Assembly (NCBI RefSeq): GCF_025938155.1
Contig: NZ_JAPCZG010000002.1
Coordinates: 124,001 to 188,000, forward strand
Source: Novosphingobium sp. KCTC 2891
GTDB lineage: Bacteria > Pseudomonadota > Alphaproteobacteria > Sphingomonadales > Sphingomonadaceae
DNA length: 64,000 nucleotides
Direction of reading: 5' to 3'
Both the position numbers and the translations under genes were made by a program. Shown here one piece after another: positions 16,181 to 24,757 of the stretch (its first letter is position 1; every line of letters starts with the position of its first letter). Below the pieces are notes generated by a model. That model worked only from the letters and a program-made list of their open reading frames with translations. It was not told the origin of the DNA and ran no database searches.

Positions 16181-16193
16181 GCTGCCCCTTCGC

Positions 16194-17087
16194 TCAGATC
16201 GCGTCGGCGGAAAGCTCCAGCCCGGCATTGCGGTGCGCGGCCACGAGCGTGTTGCGCAGCAGAACGGCAATGGTCATCGGGCCGACACCGCCGGGCACCG
16301 GGGTGATCGCGCCCGCGACCTGCGAGACGCCGGCGTAGTCAACATCGCCCACAAGCCGCGTCTTGCCTTCCTCCGCCGCCGGCACGCGGTTGATACCCAC
16401 GTCGATCACGGTGGCGCCGGGCTTGATCCAGTCAGCCTTCACCATTTCCGGACGGCCGACCGCAGCCACGACGATGTCGGCGCGGCGAACCACCTCGGGC
16501 AGGTCCTTCGTGCGGCTGTGCGCGATGGTCACGGTGCAGCTTTCCGCCAGCAGCAACTGCGCCATCGGCTTGCCGACGATGTTCGAGCGGCCGATGACAA
16601 CCGCATCGAGGCCCGACAGGCTGCCCAGCTTGTCCTTCAGCAGCATCAGGCAACCCAGCGGGGTGCAGGGCACGAAGCCGGGCTGGCCCACCGCGAGGCG
16701 GCCTGCATTGATGACGTGGAAGCCGTCCACGTCCTTGTCCGGCGCGATGGCGGCAATGACCTTCTGCTCGTCCATATGCCGGGGCAGCGGCAGCTGGACG
16801 AGGATGCCGTCCACTGCGGGATCGGCGTTGAGCTTCTCGACCACGGCCAGCAGGTCGGCCTCGGCGGTGTCCGCGGGCAGCTTGTGCTCGAAGCTGGCCA
16901 TGCCGGCCTCCAGCGTGCTCTTGCCCTTGGAGCGGACATAGACCTGGCTGGCCGGGTCCTCGCCCACCAGCACCACCGCGAGGCCCGCCTTGCGGCCGGC
17001 CTTGTCCTCGAACGCGCGGGCAAGATCGCCCACGCGGGCGCGCAGGGTGGCGGCGAAGGCCTTTCCGTCGATCACGGCTGCAGTCAT
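16194..17087 (-). CDS. folD: Bifunctional methylenetetrahydrofolate dehydrogenase/cyclohydrolase
   Basis: FolD interconverts 5,10-methylene-, methenyl- and 10-formyl-tetrahydrofolate using NADP in the cytosol, feeding purine and methionine synthesis. The 297-residue protein has YVRSKGK (catalytic Tyr and Lys near residues 50-54), [12 protein letters not shown] near 97, [13 protein letters not shown], the dinucleotide-binding [11 protein letters not shown] near 166 and [11 protein letters not shown] near 262, all intact. Length is typical. Its start lies 11 bases after the yggT stop, so the two are cotranscribed. MetF and MetH, which consume its product, are encoded at the far end of the window. 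Confidence 0.97.
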   Translation of the reverse strand: MTAAVIDGKAFAATLRARVGDLARAFEDKAGRKAGLAVVLVGEDPASQVYVRSKGKSTLEAGMASFEHKLPADTAEADLLAVVEKLNADPAVDGILVQLPLPRHMDEQKVIAAIAPDKDVDGFHVINAGRLAVGQPGFVPCTPLGCLMLLKDKLGSLSGLDAVVIGRSNIVGKPMAQLLLAESCTVTIAHSRTKDLPEVVRRADIVVAAVGRPEMVKADWIKPGATVIDVGINRVPAAEEGKTRLVGDVDYAGVSQVAGAITPVPGGVGPMTIAVLLRNTLVAAHRNAGLELSADAI

Positions 17088-17098
17088 GGCGTTTCCCC

Positions 17099-17392
17099 TC
17101 AGTAGCCGGACGCGGCCACGCCGCGCAGCAGGATCGACAGCAGGTTGAGCAGCACGATCAGCACCATCGGCGAGAAATCGATCTGCCCGGTATCGGGCAT
17201 CATCCGGCGGATCGGCGCGAGCAGCGGTTCGAGGATGGCGTTGAGCGCCTTCCAGATCGCGGCGACCGCATTGTTCTGCATGTTGACGACGTTGAACGCG
17301 ATCAGCAGGCCGAGCACGAACTGCACGATCACCACCATGCTGACGATGTTCACCAGATAATCGATCATCTGGACAAGGGTATAGAGCAGCAT
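17099..17392 (-). CDS. YggT family membrane protein
   Basis: A 97-residue inner-membrane protein with two hydrophobic helices, at about residues 12-32 and 72-90, joined by a loop with the family motif [22 protein letters not shown]. YggT proteins are linked to osmotic tolerance and cell-division or photosystem assembly in different bacteria, without a settled mechanism. It lies between a lipoprotein gene and folD on the minus strand, an arrangement common in alphaproteobacteria (where a DUF167 gene often also intervenes; it is missing here). Confidence 0.9.
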   Translation of the reverse strand: MLLYTLVQMIDYLVNIVSMVVIVQFVLGLLIAFNVVNMQNNAVAAIWKALNAILEPLLAPIRRMMPDTGQIDFSPMVLIVLLNLLSILLRGVAASGY

Positions 17393-17464
17393 GGCCGTCC
17401 TCTCGCGCGGGTTCCGGGGCGCCTTAGCCGAGAGCGGCGGTGGAGGGCAACCGGAGCCGCAGGC

Positions 17465-18013
17465 TCAAGGCTCAAGCGTGGTGCTTTCGATGTGCCAGCG
17501 CAGCTGTTCGTCGGTGGCGCCGTCCACGTCGTTGGCCCGGCGCAGCACGATCTGTCCCCGCACCGTGCGCGGTCCGTCGATGATCCGCACCGGCGCGGTA
17601 TAGTAGAGCGAGCCGGCAGCACCTTCCTGTTCGCCCTTGCCGATCGTCACGCGCGGATCGAGCAGGCTGGACCACTTCGCCGCGAAATCCTTGTCCGACA
17701 GGCCGCTGCGCGCGCCCTTGTCGCCCCAATAGGCGCGCACGGTCGCCCAGTCGCGCATCTCGACGGCCTTGGCCCACGCCGCCAGCACCTCGCCCGGATC
17801 GCGCGAAGCGGAGGGCACGCCGGGGGTGCTGATCTCGGCCGTGGGGGTCGGTTCGGGAGAGGGCGCGGCAAGATCGGCGGGCGGAGAAGCCAGCGCAGGG
17901 ACGACCGGCGCCGCGCTTTCCGACGGGGCGGCAACAGGGGGCGCGCGGTCGCAGCCGGCAAGATTGATGGCGATGGCCGATGCAAAGGCAGCGGCGAGGG
18001 ATGCGCGGATCAT
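17465..18013 (-). CDS. Unknown lipoprotein with Pro-rich linker
   Basis: A 182-residue predicted lipoprotein. The signal (MIRASLAAAFASAIAINLAG) ends in a lipobox with Cys21. Residues about 22-75 are a Pro/Ala/Ser linker typical of periplasm-spanning tethers. The C-terminal ~100 residues form a folded domain (ILAAWAKAVEMRDWATVRAYW-like start, then LLDPRVTIGKG, GSLYYTAPVRIIDG and ending in RWHIESTTLEP) that resembles NTF2-like proteins; function unknown. ATG 18013 is preferred over the ATG at 18052, which would put charged residues before the signal. It follows argB by 46 bases. Confidence 0.7.
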   Translation of the reverse strand: MIRASLAAAFASAIAINLAGCDRAPPVAAPSESAAPVVPALASPPADLAAPSPEPTPTAEISTPGVPSASRDPGEVLAAWAKAVEMRDWATVRAYWGDKGARSGLSDKDFAAKWSSLLDPRVTIGKGEQEGAAGSLYYTAPVRIIDGPRTVRGQIVLRRANDVDGATDEQLRWHIESTTLEP

Positions 18014-18059
18014 GCGCCAGCGACGCGCGGCGCCCGCTTCGGTTCCCATCAAGGGAAGA

Positions 18060-18986
18060 TCACAGTCGGATCAAGGTGCCCGCACCGCGCGAGGTGAAAA
18101 TTTCGAGCAGCATGGCATGGGGCACGCGCCCGTCGAGCACGACGGCCGCCTCGCACCCGGCTTCCACCGCGTGAACGCAGGTTTCCAGCTTGGGAATCAT
18201 GCCGCCCTTGATCGTGCCGTCCTCGGCCAGCCCGGCAATGTCGACCGGCGTCAGGTCGGTGAGCAGGTTCTTGTCCTTGTCCAGCACGCCCGGCACGTCG
18301 GTCAGAAGGAACAGGCGCGCCGCGCCCAGCGCTGCGGCGATGCTGCCGGCCATGGTATCGGCGTTGATGTTGTAGGTCTCGCCGTCCTCGCCCACGCCGA
18401 TCGGCGCGATCACCGGGATCATGCCGGCGGCGCAGATGGTGTCGATCACCGTGGTATCGATCCGCGCGGGTTCGCCCACGAAGCCCAGATCGACCACCAG
18501 CGGTTCACCGCTTTCGTCATCCGCAATCGCCTTGGGCGCCTTGGCCTGCACCTTGCGGGCGATGACCATGCCGCCATCCTTGCCCGAAATGCCGATCGCC
18601 TTGCCGCCGGCCTGGGCGATCCAGCCGACCAGTTCCTTGTTGATCGCGCCGGCGAGGACCATCTCGGCCACCTGCGCGGTCTGCTTGTCGGTCACGCGCA
18701 GTCCGTCGACGAAGCGCGATTCGATGCCCAGCGCCTTCAGCATCCGGCCGATCTGCGGACCGCCGCCGTGGACGACCACCGGGTTGATGCCCAGCCCCTT
18801 GAGCAGAACGATGTCCTGCGCAAAGTCCTCGGCAAGCTCCGGATCGCCCATCGCGTGGCCGCCGTATTTCACCACGAACGTGCGCCCCGCGTATCGCTGC
18901 AGATAGGGCAGCGCCTCGACAAGCGTTTCCGCCTTGTCGAGCATGGACTGGCGATAGGCGTCGGTGTGGTCGATGTTCGTGGCCAT
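18060..18986 (-). CDS. argB: Acetylglutamate kinase
   Basis: Phosphorylates N-acetylglutamate, the second step of arginine synthesis; usually feedback-inhibited by arginine in bacteria with the cyclic pathway. The 308-residue protein shows [16 protein letters not shown] (catalytic Lys near residue 39), [14 protein letters not shown] near 75, the N-acetylglutamate-binding region and [15 protein letters not shown] plus [10 protein letters not shown] near the C-terminus. The N-terminal helix (about 25 residues before the kinase core) is the part that makes hexameric, arginine-sensitive enzymes. First gene of an apparent minus-strand operon running to marC. Confidence 0.97.
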   Translation of the reverse strand: MATNIDHTDAYRQSMLDKAETLVEALPYLQRYAGRTFVVKYGGHAMGDPELAEDFAQDIVLLKGLGINPVVVHGGGPQIGRMLKALGIESRFVDGLRVTDKQTAQVAEMVLAGAINKELVGWIAQAGGKAIGISGKDGGMVIARKVQAKAPKAIADDESGEPLVVDLGFVGEPARIDTTVIDTICAAGMIPVIAPIGVGEDGETYNINADTMAGSIAAALGAARLFLLTDVPGVLDKDKNLLTDLTPVDIAGLAEDGTIKGGMIPKLETCVHAVEAGCEAAVVLDGRVPHAMLLEIFTSRGAGTLIRL

Positions 18987-19037
18987 AATGCGCGCGGCAT
19001 TACCCCGGCTGCGGCGAAATTAAAGCGGATTCGTGAT

Positions 19038-19745
19038 TCAGGCGGCCAAAGCGTGCGGACGGTCGAGCCTGCGGCCCAGTCGCACGAAGAGCCAGATCAG
19101 CGGCGGGACCATGATCGTGGAGAGCACCAGCTTGGCGATGATCTGGCCTTCCATCATCTGCGCCAGCGGCAGCGGCACCCCCGCGGCGTCGGTCACGCCC
19201 CAGAACGATATGGTGATGAAGATCAGCGTATCGACCACCTGGCTGAGCAGGCTGGCCACCCACGCGCGCACCAGCAATTGCCGTCCGCGCCCGCCCGCCA
19301 GCCGCGAAAACACGTAGACGTTGAGCGTCTGCGAGGTGCCGTAGGAGATCAGCCCGGCGAACTGCATCCTCGCGCCTTGGCCCAGCAGGCGGGCAAAGGC
19401 GTCCTGATCGCTCCAGAACGGGGCGGGCGGAACGACATGGATCACCAGCGTCAGCAGGCACATCGAGAGGATCAGCGGCACGAAGCCCAGCCGGACCAGC
19501 CGGTTGGCCACATCCTGCCCGAACAGCTCGGCCACCGCGCTGGCCAGCACCACCAGCAGCAGGAACGCGAAGATCCCCGATTCGACCGCGAGGTCGCCCA
19601 GCAGCGGCCAGTGGCCGAGGCTGGCGATCTTGGTCCCGAGTACGCCCGCCAGCACCACCAGCCCGCCATAGAGCAGCGAAAACGCGAACAGCGAGCGCGG
19701 CACCAGCAGGCCGGCAGGAGGCATGGTAGAAGCGATGTCCTTCAT
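19038..19745 (-). CDS. yhhQ: Queuosine precursor transporter (YhhQ/VUT family)
   Basis: A 235-residue membrane protein with six hydrophobic helices, of the VUT_1/YhhQ family that imports queuosine precursors (preQ0 or preQ1). Recognisable family features are the first helix with GVLGTKIA, the AELFGQDVANR stretch, FAGLISYGTSQTLNVYVFSRL and DTLIFITISFWG. The protein probably lets the cell salvage deazapurines for tRNA modification. It diverges from the nucleoside transporter gene; an inverted repeat lies 14-42 bases before its start (19759-19786). Confidence 0.9.
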   Translation of the reverse strand: MKDIASTMPPAGLLVPRSLFAFSLLYGGLVVLAGVLGTKIASLGHWPLLGDLAVESGIFAFLLLVVLASAVAELFGQDVANRLVRLGFVPLILSMCLLTLVIHVVPPAPFWSDQDAFARLLGQGARMQFAGLISYGTSQTLNVYVFSRLAGGRGRQLLVRAWVASLLSQVVDTLIFITISFWGVTDAAGVPLPLAQMMEGQIIAKLVLSTIMVPPLIWLFVRLGRRLDRPHALAA

Positions 19746-19758
19746 CGGCGCCCGATAG

Positions 19759-19786
19759 CGGGATTTTGACCCCCCGCCAAATCCCG
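19759..19786. promoter_or_regulatory. Inverted repeat between yhhQ and the nucleoside transporter
   Basis: CGGGATTT (19759-19766) and AAATCCCG (19779-19786) are perfect complements with a 12-base GC-rich spacer. In the yhhQ leader RNA the 3' arm can also use its CCCG for a small CCCG-CTAT-CGGG hairpin next to the start. It may be a regulator site shared by the two divergent transporters or an RNA element. Confidence 0.4.
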
Positions 19787-19849
19787 TTTAGGAGCCTTTG
19801 CAACCAGTTGCCTCCCCATGGCTTCAACGCGAAAGGCCGTCCGCCCCCG

Positions 19850-21106
19850 ATGCGCGTGATCTACAGTCTCGTCGGGATGGCGCTCATCCTGTTCGCCGCG
19901 TTCCTGCTTTCGTCCAACCGCCGCGCCATCCGGCTGCGGGTGGTGGCGCCGGCCTTCGCGCTGCAGGCGGGCCTTGCCGCGCTGGTGCTCTATTTCCCGC
20001 CTGGCAATGCAGCGCTGCAAGGTGCGGCGCGCGGGGTGGAAAGCCTGCTAGGCTTCGCCCGCGCGGGCGTCGCTTTCCTGTTCGGTCCGCTCGCCGCGCC
20101 CGAAATCGGCGGGCACAGCTTCGCCATTTCGGCGCTGCCGACGATCGTGTTCTTCGCCGCGCTGATCTCGATCCTCTATTACGTGGGCGTGATGCAGCTG
20201 GTGATCCGCTGGATCGGCGGCGGGCTGGAGAAGCTGACCGGGATCAGCAAGGTGGAGGCGCTGTGCGCGGCTTCGAACATCTTCGTGGGACAGAGCGAGG
20301 CACCACTGGTGATCCGGCCCTACCTGGCCGCGCTGACGCCGTCGCAGCTGTTCTGCGTGATGACCGTGGGCATGGCCGGGGTGGCAGGCACGATCCTGGC
20401 GGCCTATGCCGCGATGGGCATCCGCATCGACTACCTTGTCGCCGCCGCGTTCATGTCCGCCCCCGGCGGCGTGCTGATGGCCAAGATCGTCATGCCTGAC
20501 GAGCCGCCCGCCCCGCCCGCCATCGGCGAGGAGGCGCTGCCCGATCCGCACCCGCTGCACGGCGCGATGCCCACCGACGAGGAGCGCCCCGCCAACATCA
20601 TCATGGCGGCGAGCCAGGGCGCGCAGACCGGTGTGAGGCTGGCGGTCGCGGTCGGCGCGATGGTGCTGGCCTTCGTCGCGCTGGTCGCGCTCGCCAACGG
20701 CATCTTCGGCTGGCTGGGCGGTTTGCTGGGCCATCCCGAGCTGTCGTTCCAGCAAGTGCTGGGCCATGTCTTCGCGCCCGTGTTCCTGCTGCTGGGCGCG
20801 CCCGACTGGGCAGAAGCCATGCAGGCGGGCGGGCTGTTCGGCACGAAGCTGGTGCTCAACGAATTCGTCGCCTTCATCGACCTTGGCGCGGCACAGGGGC
20901 TTTCGCCGCACACGGTGGCGATCGTTACTTTCGCGCTGTGCGGCTTCGCCAATTTCAGCTCGATCGCCATCCAGATGGCGGTGACCGGCGGCCTGGCGCC
21001 CAACCAGCGCCCGGTGATCGCCCGGCTGGGCCTGCGCGCACTGGTGGCGGGCGCGCTTTCCAACCTGATGAGCGCGGCGCTGGCGGGCCTGTTCCTCAGC
21101 GTCTGA
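19850..21106 (+). CDS. Concentrative nucleoside transporter (NupC/CNT family)
   Basis: A 418-residue membrane protein of the CNT family, which takes up nucleosides by proton or sodium symport. It has about ten hydrophobic helices; GQSEAPLVIRPYL near residue 150 and GTKLVLNEFVAF near residue 345 are the two conserved nucleoside-binding motifs (QSEAPL and the NEFVAF hairpin). ATG 19850 starts directly with the first helix; the frame is open to 19766 but that extension is charged and unlike the family. Its stop lies 11 bases inside the end of the convergent membrane-protein gene. Confidence 0.93.
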   Translation: MRVIYSLVGMALILFAAFLLSSNRRAIRLRVVAPAFALQAGLAALVLYFPPGNAALQGAARGVESLLGFARAGVAFLFGPLAAPEIGGHSFAISALPTIVFFAALISILYYVGVMQLVIRWIGGGLEKLTGISKVEALCAASNIFVGQSEAPLVIRPYLAALTPSQLFCVMTVGMAGVAGTILAAYAAMGIRIDYLVAAAFMSAPGGVLMAKIVMPDEPPAPPAIGEEALPDPHPLHGAMPTDEERPANIIMAASQGAQTGVRLAVAVGAMVLAFVALVALANGIFGWLGGLLGHPELSFQQVLGHVFAPVFLLLGAPDWAEAMQAGGLFGTKLVLNEFVAFIDLGAAQGLSPHTVAIVTFALCGFANFSSIAIQMAVTGGLAPNQRPVIARLGLRALVAGALSNLMSAALAGLFLSV

Positions 21107-22070
21107 GAAGGACTACCTGCCGCGCCAACAAGGGTAGGCCCAGCAGCACGAACGGGGCGACCATGAAGCCCCAATAGGCGTTGTCCGACCGGCCCAGCAC
21201 GGTCAGCGCGAGCAGGAAGCCGGTGCAGCCCACCGCCGCGATCCGCTCCGCCTCGCCGCCCCAGCGCAGCATTGCCCCCAGCGAGGCGGCGGCCGCCCCG
21301 AGCATCAGCCACCCCGGCAGCGGATAGAGCAGCAGGTTGCGGCGAAGCGCATCGATCGCCATCGGCAAACCGTGGAAGCGTACCCACCCCTGCGAGGCGA
21401 GATCGCCCGCACGGCCCACCGCCGCGACTTCCTGCGCGTGGAGCAGCCACAACCCTGCTGCCAGCACCACCGCGCCGCCGGCCAGCACCGCCTTGCGCAC
21501 ATCTCGCTGCCACAGCGCGACCAGCACGATCGCCCCCAGCCACGCAATCGCGGTTTCCCGCACAAGCACCGCCGCGAAGGCCAGCGCGACCATCAGCGCG
21601 GGCCGCCGGTGCGCCGCCAGCGCGGCGAGCACGAGCGCGCTCGACCATTGCTCGTGCAGATAGACGGACTTGGGAAAGAAGGCGCCGAAAAACCCGGCGA
21701 GCGCCAGCAGCGAAAGCAGCAACGCTTCCCATTTCGGACGATCGTTCAGCGCATTGCGCCAGCACACCAGCACGGCGAACAGTCCGGCCCACAGCATCGC
21801 TACCCGCGCGATGGTCGATGGCAGCAGCGCCAGCGCCCAGGCCAGCGTGGGCGGGCGCATCGCCAGCGCGGGGCGCAGCGGATAGTTGCGCGCGCGCTGC
21901 TCCGCCGCCGCCACCGTATAATATCCCTCGCCCGCGCGGACGCGCTCCACCACGGCGCGATAGAGTTCGCGGTCATCGCGGCGAACCGGCGCGGCCGCCG
22001 CTGCGGGCCATGCCTGCGCGAGAAGCAGGACCGCGATGGCCCCCCGGCACCAGCGCCCCGCTTTGCTCAT
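21096..22070 (-). CDS. Multi-pass membrane protein, possible GT-C glycosyltransferase
   Basis: A 324-residue protein with a signal-anchor start and eight or so hydrophobic helices. After the first helix comes RDDRELYRAVVERVRAGEGYYTVAAAEQR, the arrangement seen in GT-C type and DUF2029-like polyprenyl-phosphate sugar transferases (acidic residues in the first periplasmic loop, then G..YY). No specific sugar or acceptor can be named. Its ATG overlaps the mutS stop codon (ATGA at 22067-22070), so translation is coupled to mutS even though no functional link is evident. The 3' end overlaps the convergent CNT gene by 11 bases. Confidence 0.65.
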   Translation of the reverse strand: MSKAGRWCRGAIAVLLLAQAWPAAAAAPVRRDDRELYRAVVERVRAGEGYYTVAAAEQRARNYPLRPALAMRPPTLAWALALLPSTIARVAMLWAGLFAVLVCWRNALNDRPKWEALLLSLLALAGFFGAFFPKSVYLHEQWSSALVLAALAAHRRPALMVALAFAAVLVRETAIAWLGAIVLVALWQRDVRKAVLAGGAVVLAAGLWLLHAQEVAAVGRAGDLASQGWVRFHGLPMAIDALRRNLLLYPLPGWLMLGAAAASLGAMLRWGGEAERIAAVGCTGFLLALTVLGRSDNAYWGFMVAPFVLLGLPLLARQVVLLRR

Positions 22071-24673
22071 ACCTCGCGCTTCAGTTCATAAAGCAGGTCG
22101 AGCGCGGCGCGCGGCGAGAGCGAATCGATATCGACCGCGTTGAGCTTGTCGCGCAGGGCATCGACCTTTTCCTCCGCCGCATCCAGCGCGGCAGCGAACA
22201 GCGGCAGGTCGCCCAGCCCTGCGGCCAGCCCGCCGGTGGCCACGCGGCCCTTTTCCAGCTTGTCGAGCACCGCCTTGGCGCGCTTGACCACAGGTGCGGG
22301 CACCCCGGCCAGCCGCGCGACGGCGAGGCCGTAGCTCTTGTCCGCCGGACCTTCGGCCAGCTCGTGCAGCAGCACCAGATCACCCTTCCATTCGCGAGCG
22401 CGGACGTGATGGAGCGATAGCGCGGGGCAGGTTTCCGCCAGCCGGGCCAGTTCGTGATAGTGCGTGGCGAACAGGCAGCGGCAGCGGTTCGCCTCGTGCA
22501 CCGCCTCGGCCACCGCCCAGGCGAGCGCGAGGCCGTCATACGTGGACGTGCCGCGCCCGACCTCATCAAGGATGACGAAGCTGCGCTCGGTCGCCTGTGA
22601 AAGAATCGCCGCCGTCTCCACCATCTCGACCATGAAAGTCGAGCGCCCGCGCGCCAGGTTGTCCGACGCGCCGACACGGCTGAACAGGCGATCGACCAGC
22701 CCGATCGTCGCCGCTTCCGCCGGCACGAAGCCCCCCGCCTGGGCCAGCAGCACGATCAGCGCATTCTGGCGCAGGAAAGTGGACTTGCCGCCCATGTTCG
22801 GCCCGCCCACCAGCCACAGCCGGTCCTCCGGCGCGAGGCGGCAGTCGTTGGCGACGAAGCGCTCGCCCTTGGCGGCCAGTGCGGCCTCCACCACCGGATG
22901 GCGGCCGCCGGTGATGGTCATGCACGCCTCGTCCACCACGCGCGGCAACGTCCAGCCGCCCTCGGCCGCGCGCTCCGCCTGCCCGGCGGCGACATCGAGC
23001 CGGGCGAGCGCGGCGGCGGTCCGGGCGATCTCCTCTCGGCGCGCCACGGCCTGCCCCACCAGATCCTCGAAATGCGCTTCCTCCGCGGCGAGCGCGTGCC
23101 CGCCCGATTCGGCGATGCGGCTCGCCTCTTCGTGCAGCGCCAGCGCATTGAAGCGCACCGCGCCGGCCATGGTCTGGCGGTGGGTAAAGCCCGAATCGGG
23201 CTGCATCAGCCGGTCGGCGTGCTTCGCCGGCACTTCGATGAAATAGCCCAGCACGCCGTTGTGGCGGATCTTGAGCGCGGGAACGCCGGTCTCGTCGCGG
23301 TATTTCGCCTCCAGCGCGGCGATGGCGCGGCGCGAATTGCCGGCGGCGCGGCGCAGCTCGTCGAGCGCGGCGTCATAACCTTCGGCAATGAACCCGCCCT
23401 GCGCCCGCTCGGTCGGCGGCGCGGGCACCAGCGCGCGGGCATAGAGATCGACCAGCGCACCGTGCCCGCCCAGCGCCGGCAGCAGCGCATCGGCCAGCGC
23501 GGGCCGGTCCCCACGCTCCGCCAGCACTTCGCGCAAGCGGCGGGCTTCGGACAGGCCATCGCGCAACTGGCCGAGATCGCGCGGCGACCCGCGGCCCGCG
23601 ACCACGCGGCCGAGCGCGCGGCCCACGTCGGGCGCGGCGCGCAGGATCGCGCGCACGTCGCCGCGCAGCAGCGGATCGTCGTGCAGCCAGCTGACCAGTT
23701 CGAGCCGGCTGCGGATGCCGCCAAGGTCGGTGAGCGGCGCCGACAAGTCTTCGGCCAGAAGGCGCGCGCCGGCACCGGTCACGCAGCGGTCGACCGCCTC
23801 GAACAGGCTGCCCTTGCGCGCGCCCAGGGTGCTGGAGAGGATTTCGAGGCTGGCGCGGGTGGCCTCGTCCATCGCCATGTGGCCATGCGCCTCACGCGCG
23901 ACCGGCGGCAGCAGCAACGGCAGGCGTCCGCGCCCGACATGGTCGAGATAATCGACCAGCCCGCCCGCCGCAGCCAGCATCGCGCGGCTGAACTGGCCGA
24001 ACCCGTCGAGCGTGGAAACGCCGTGAATGTCCTTCAGCCGCGATTCGCCGCGCGCCGAATCGAACCCGCGCGCCGGGCGCGCAACGACGCCCTGCGGCGC
24101 CGCACCCGCGCCTTCGGGCCAGTCCTCGGGGGCGACGATCTCGCTCGCGCCCAGCCGGGCCAGCGCGGCGCCCATGCCTTCGGCGCTGCATTCCTCCAGC
24201 TCCATCCGGCCGGTCGAAATATCGCAGGCGGCGATGCCCACCGCACCGCGCAAGCTGCACACCGCCGCCAGCACATTGGCCCGGCGCGGTTCGAGCAGGG
24301 CTTCCTCGGTAAGCGTCCCGGCGGTGACGAAACGGACGATGTCGCGCGCGACGAGTGTCTTGGAACCGCCGCGTTTACGGGCTTCCTCGGGCGATTCGAC
24401 CTGTTCCGCGATGGCCACGCGGCAGCCAGCCTTGATCAGGCGCGCGAGGTATCCCTCGGCCGAATGGGCGGGCACGCCGCACATCGGGATCGGCACGCCG
24501 TGATGCTCGCCCCGGCTGGTCAGCGCGATGTCGAGCACTTGCGCGGCCACCTTCGCGTCGTCGAAGAACAGCTCGAAGAAGTCCCCCATACGGTAGAACA
24601 ACAGGCAGTCGGCGGCCTGCTCTTTGAGCGCAAGATATTGCGCCATCATCGGAGTTGGGGCATGGGGAGTCAC
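22067..24673 (-). CDS. mutS: DNA mismatch repair protein MutS
   Basis: MutS recognises mismatched bases and recruits MutL. The 868-residue protein starts with the mismatch-binding domain including TPMMAQYLALKEQ and the GDFFELFFDDA motif whose Phe-x-Glu contacts the mismatch. The C-terminal ATPase has Walker A GGPNMGGKST, then a Walker B with ILDEVGRGTSTYDGLALAWA and the ATHYHEL motif. The clamp and lever regions between are complete. Length matches E. coli MutS (853). The start appears to be GTG 24673, giving the family-like N-terminus; ATG 24649 is an alternative. Upstream, 84 bases separate it from the divergent membrane-protein gene. Confidence 0.97.
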   Translation of the reverse strand: MTPHAPTPMMAQYLALKEQAADCLLFYRMGDFFELFFDDAKVAAQVLDIALTSRGEHHGVPIPMCGVPAHSAEGYLARLIKAGCRVAIAEQVESPEEARKRGGSKTLVARDIVRFVTAGTLTEEALLEPRRANVLAAVCSLRGAVGIAACDISTGRMELEECSAEGMGAALARLGASEIVAPEDWPEGAGAAPQGVVARPARGFDSARGESRLKDIHGVSTLDGFGQFSRAMLAAAGGLVDYLDHVGRGRLPLLLPPVAREAHGHMAMDEATRASLEILSSTLGARKGSLFEAVDRCVTGAGARLLAEDLSAPLTDLGGIRSRLELVSWLHDDPLLRGDVRAILRAAPDVGRALGRVVAGRGSPRDLGQLRDGLSEARRLREVLAERGDRPALADALLPALGGHGALVDLYARALVPAPPTERAQGGFIAEGYDAALDELRRAAGNSRRAIAALEAKYRDETGVPALKIRHNGVLGYFIEVPAKHADRLMQPDSGFTHRQTMAGAVRFNALALHEEASRIAESGGHALAAEEAHFEDLVGQAVARREEIARTAAALARLDVAAGQAERAAEGGWTLPRVVDEACMTITGGRHPVVEAALAAKGERFVANDCRLAPEDRLWLVGGPNMGGKSTFLRQNALIVLLAQAGGFVPAEAATIGLVDRLFSRVGASDNLARGRSTFMVEMVETAAILSQATERSFVILDEVGRGTSTYDGLALAWAVAEAVHEANRCRCLFATHYHELARLAETCPALSLHHVRAREWKGDLVLLHELAEGPADKSYGLAVARLAGVPAPVVKRAKAVLDKLEKGRVATGGLAAGLGDLPLFAAALDAAEEKVDALRDKLNAVDIDSLSPRAALDLLYELKREV

Positions 24674-24757
24674 GGCGGTGGTGGCTAGACCAGCCGCGCG
24701 AGTTTCTCAAACCACCGATGCCGGATATCGACAATTCCGGCGAGCGCACAGGGGCTG

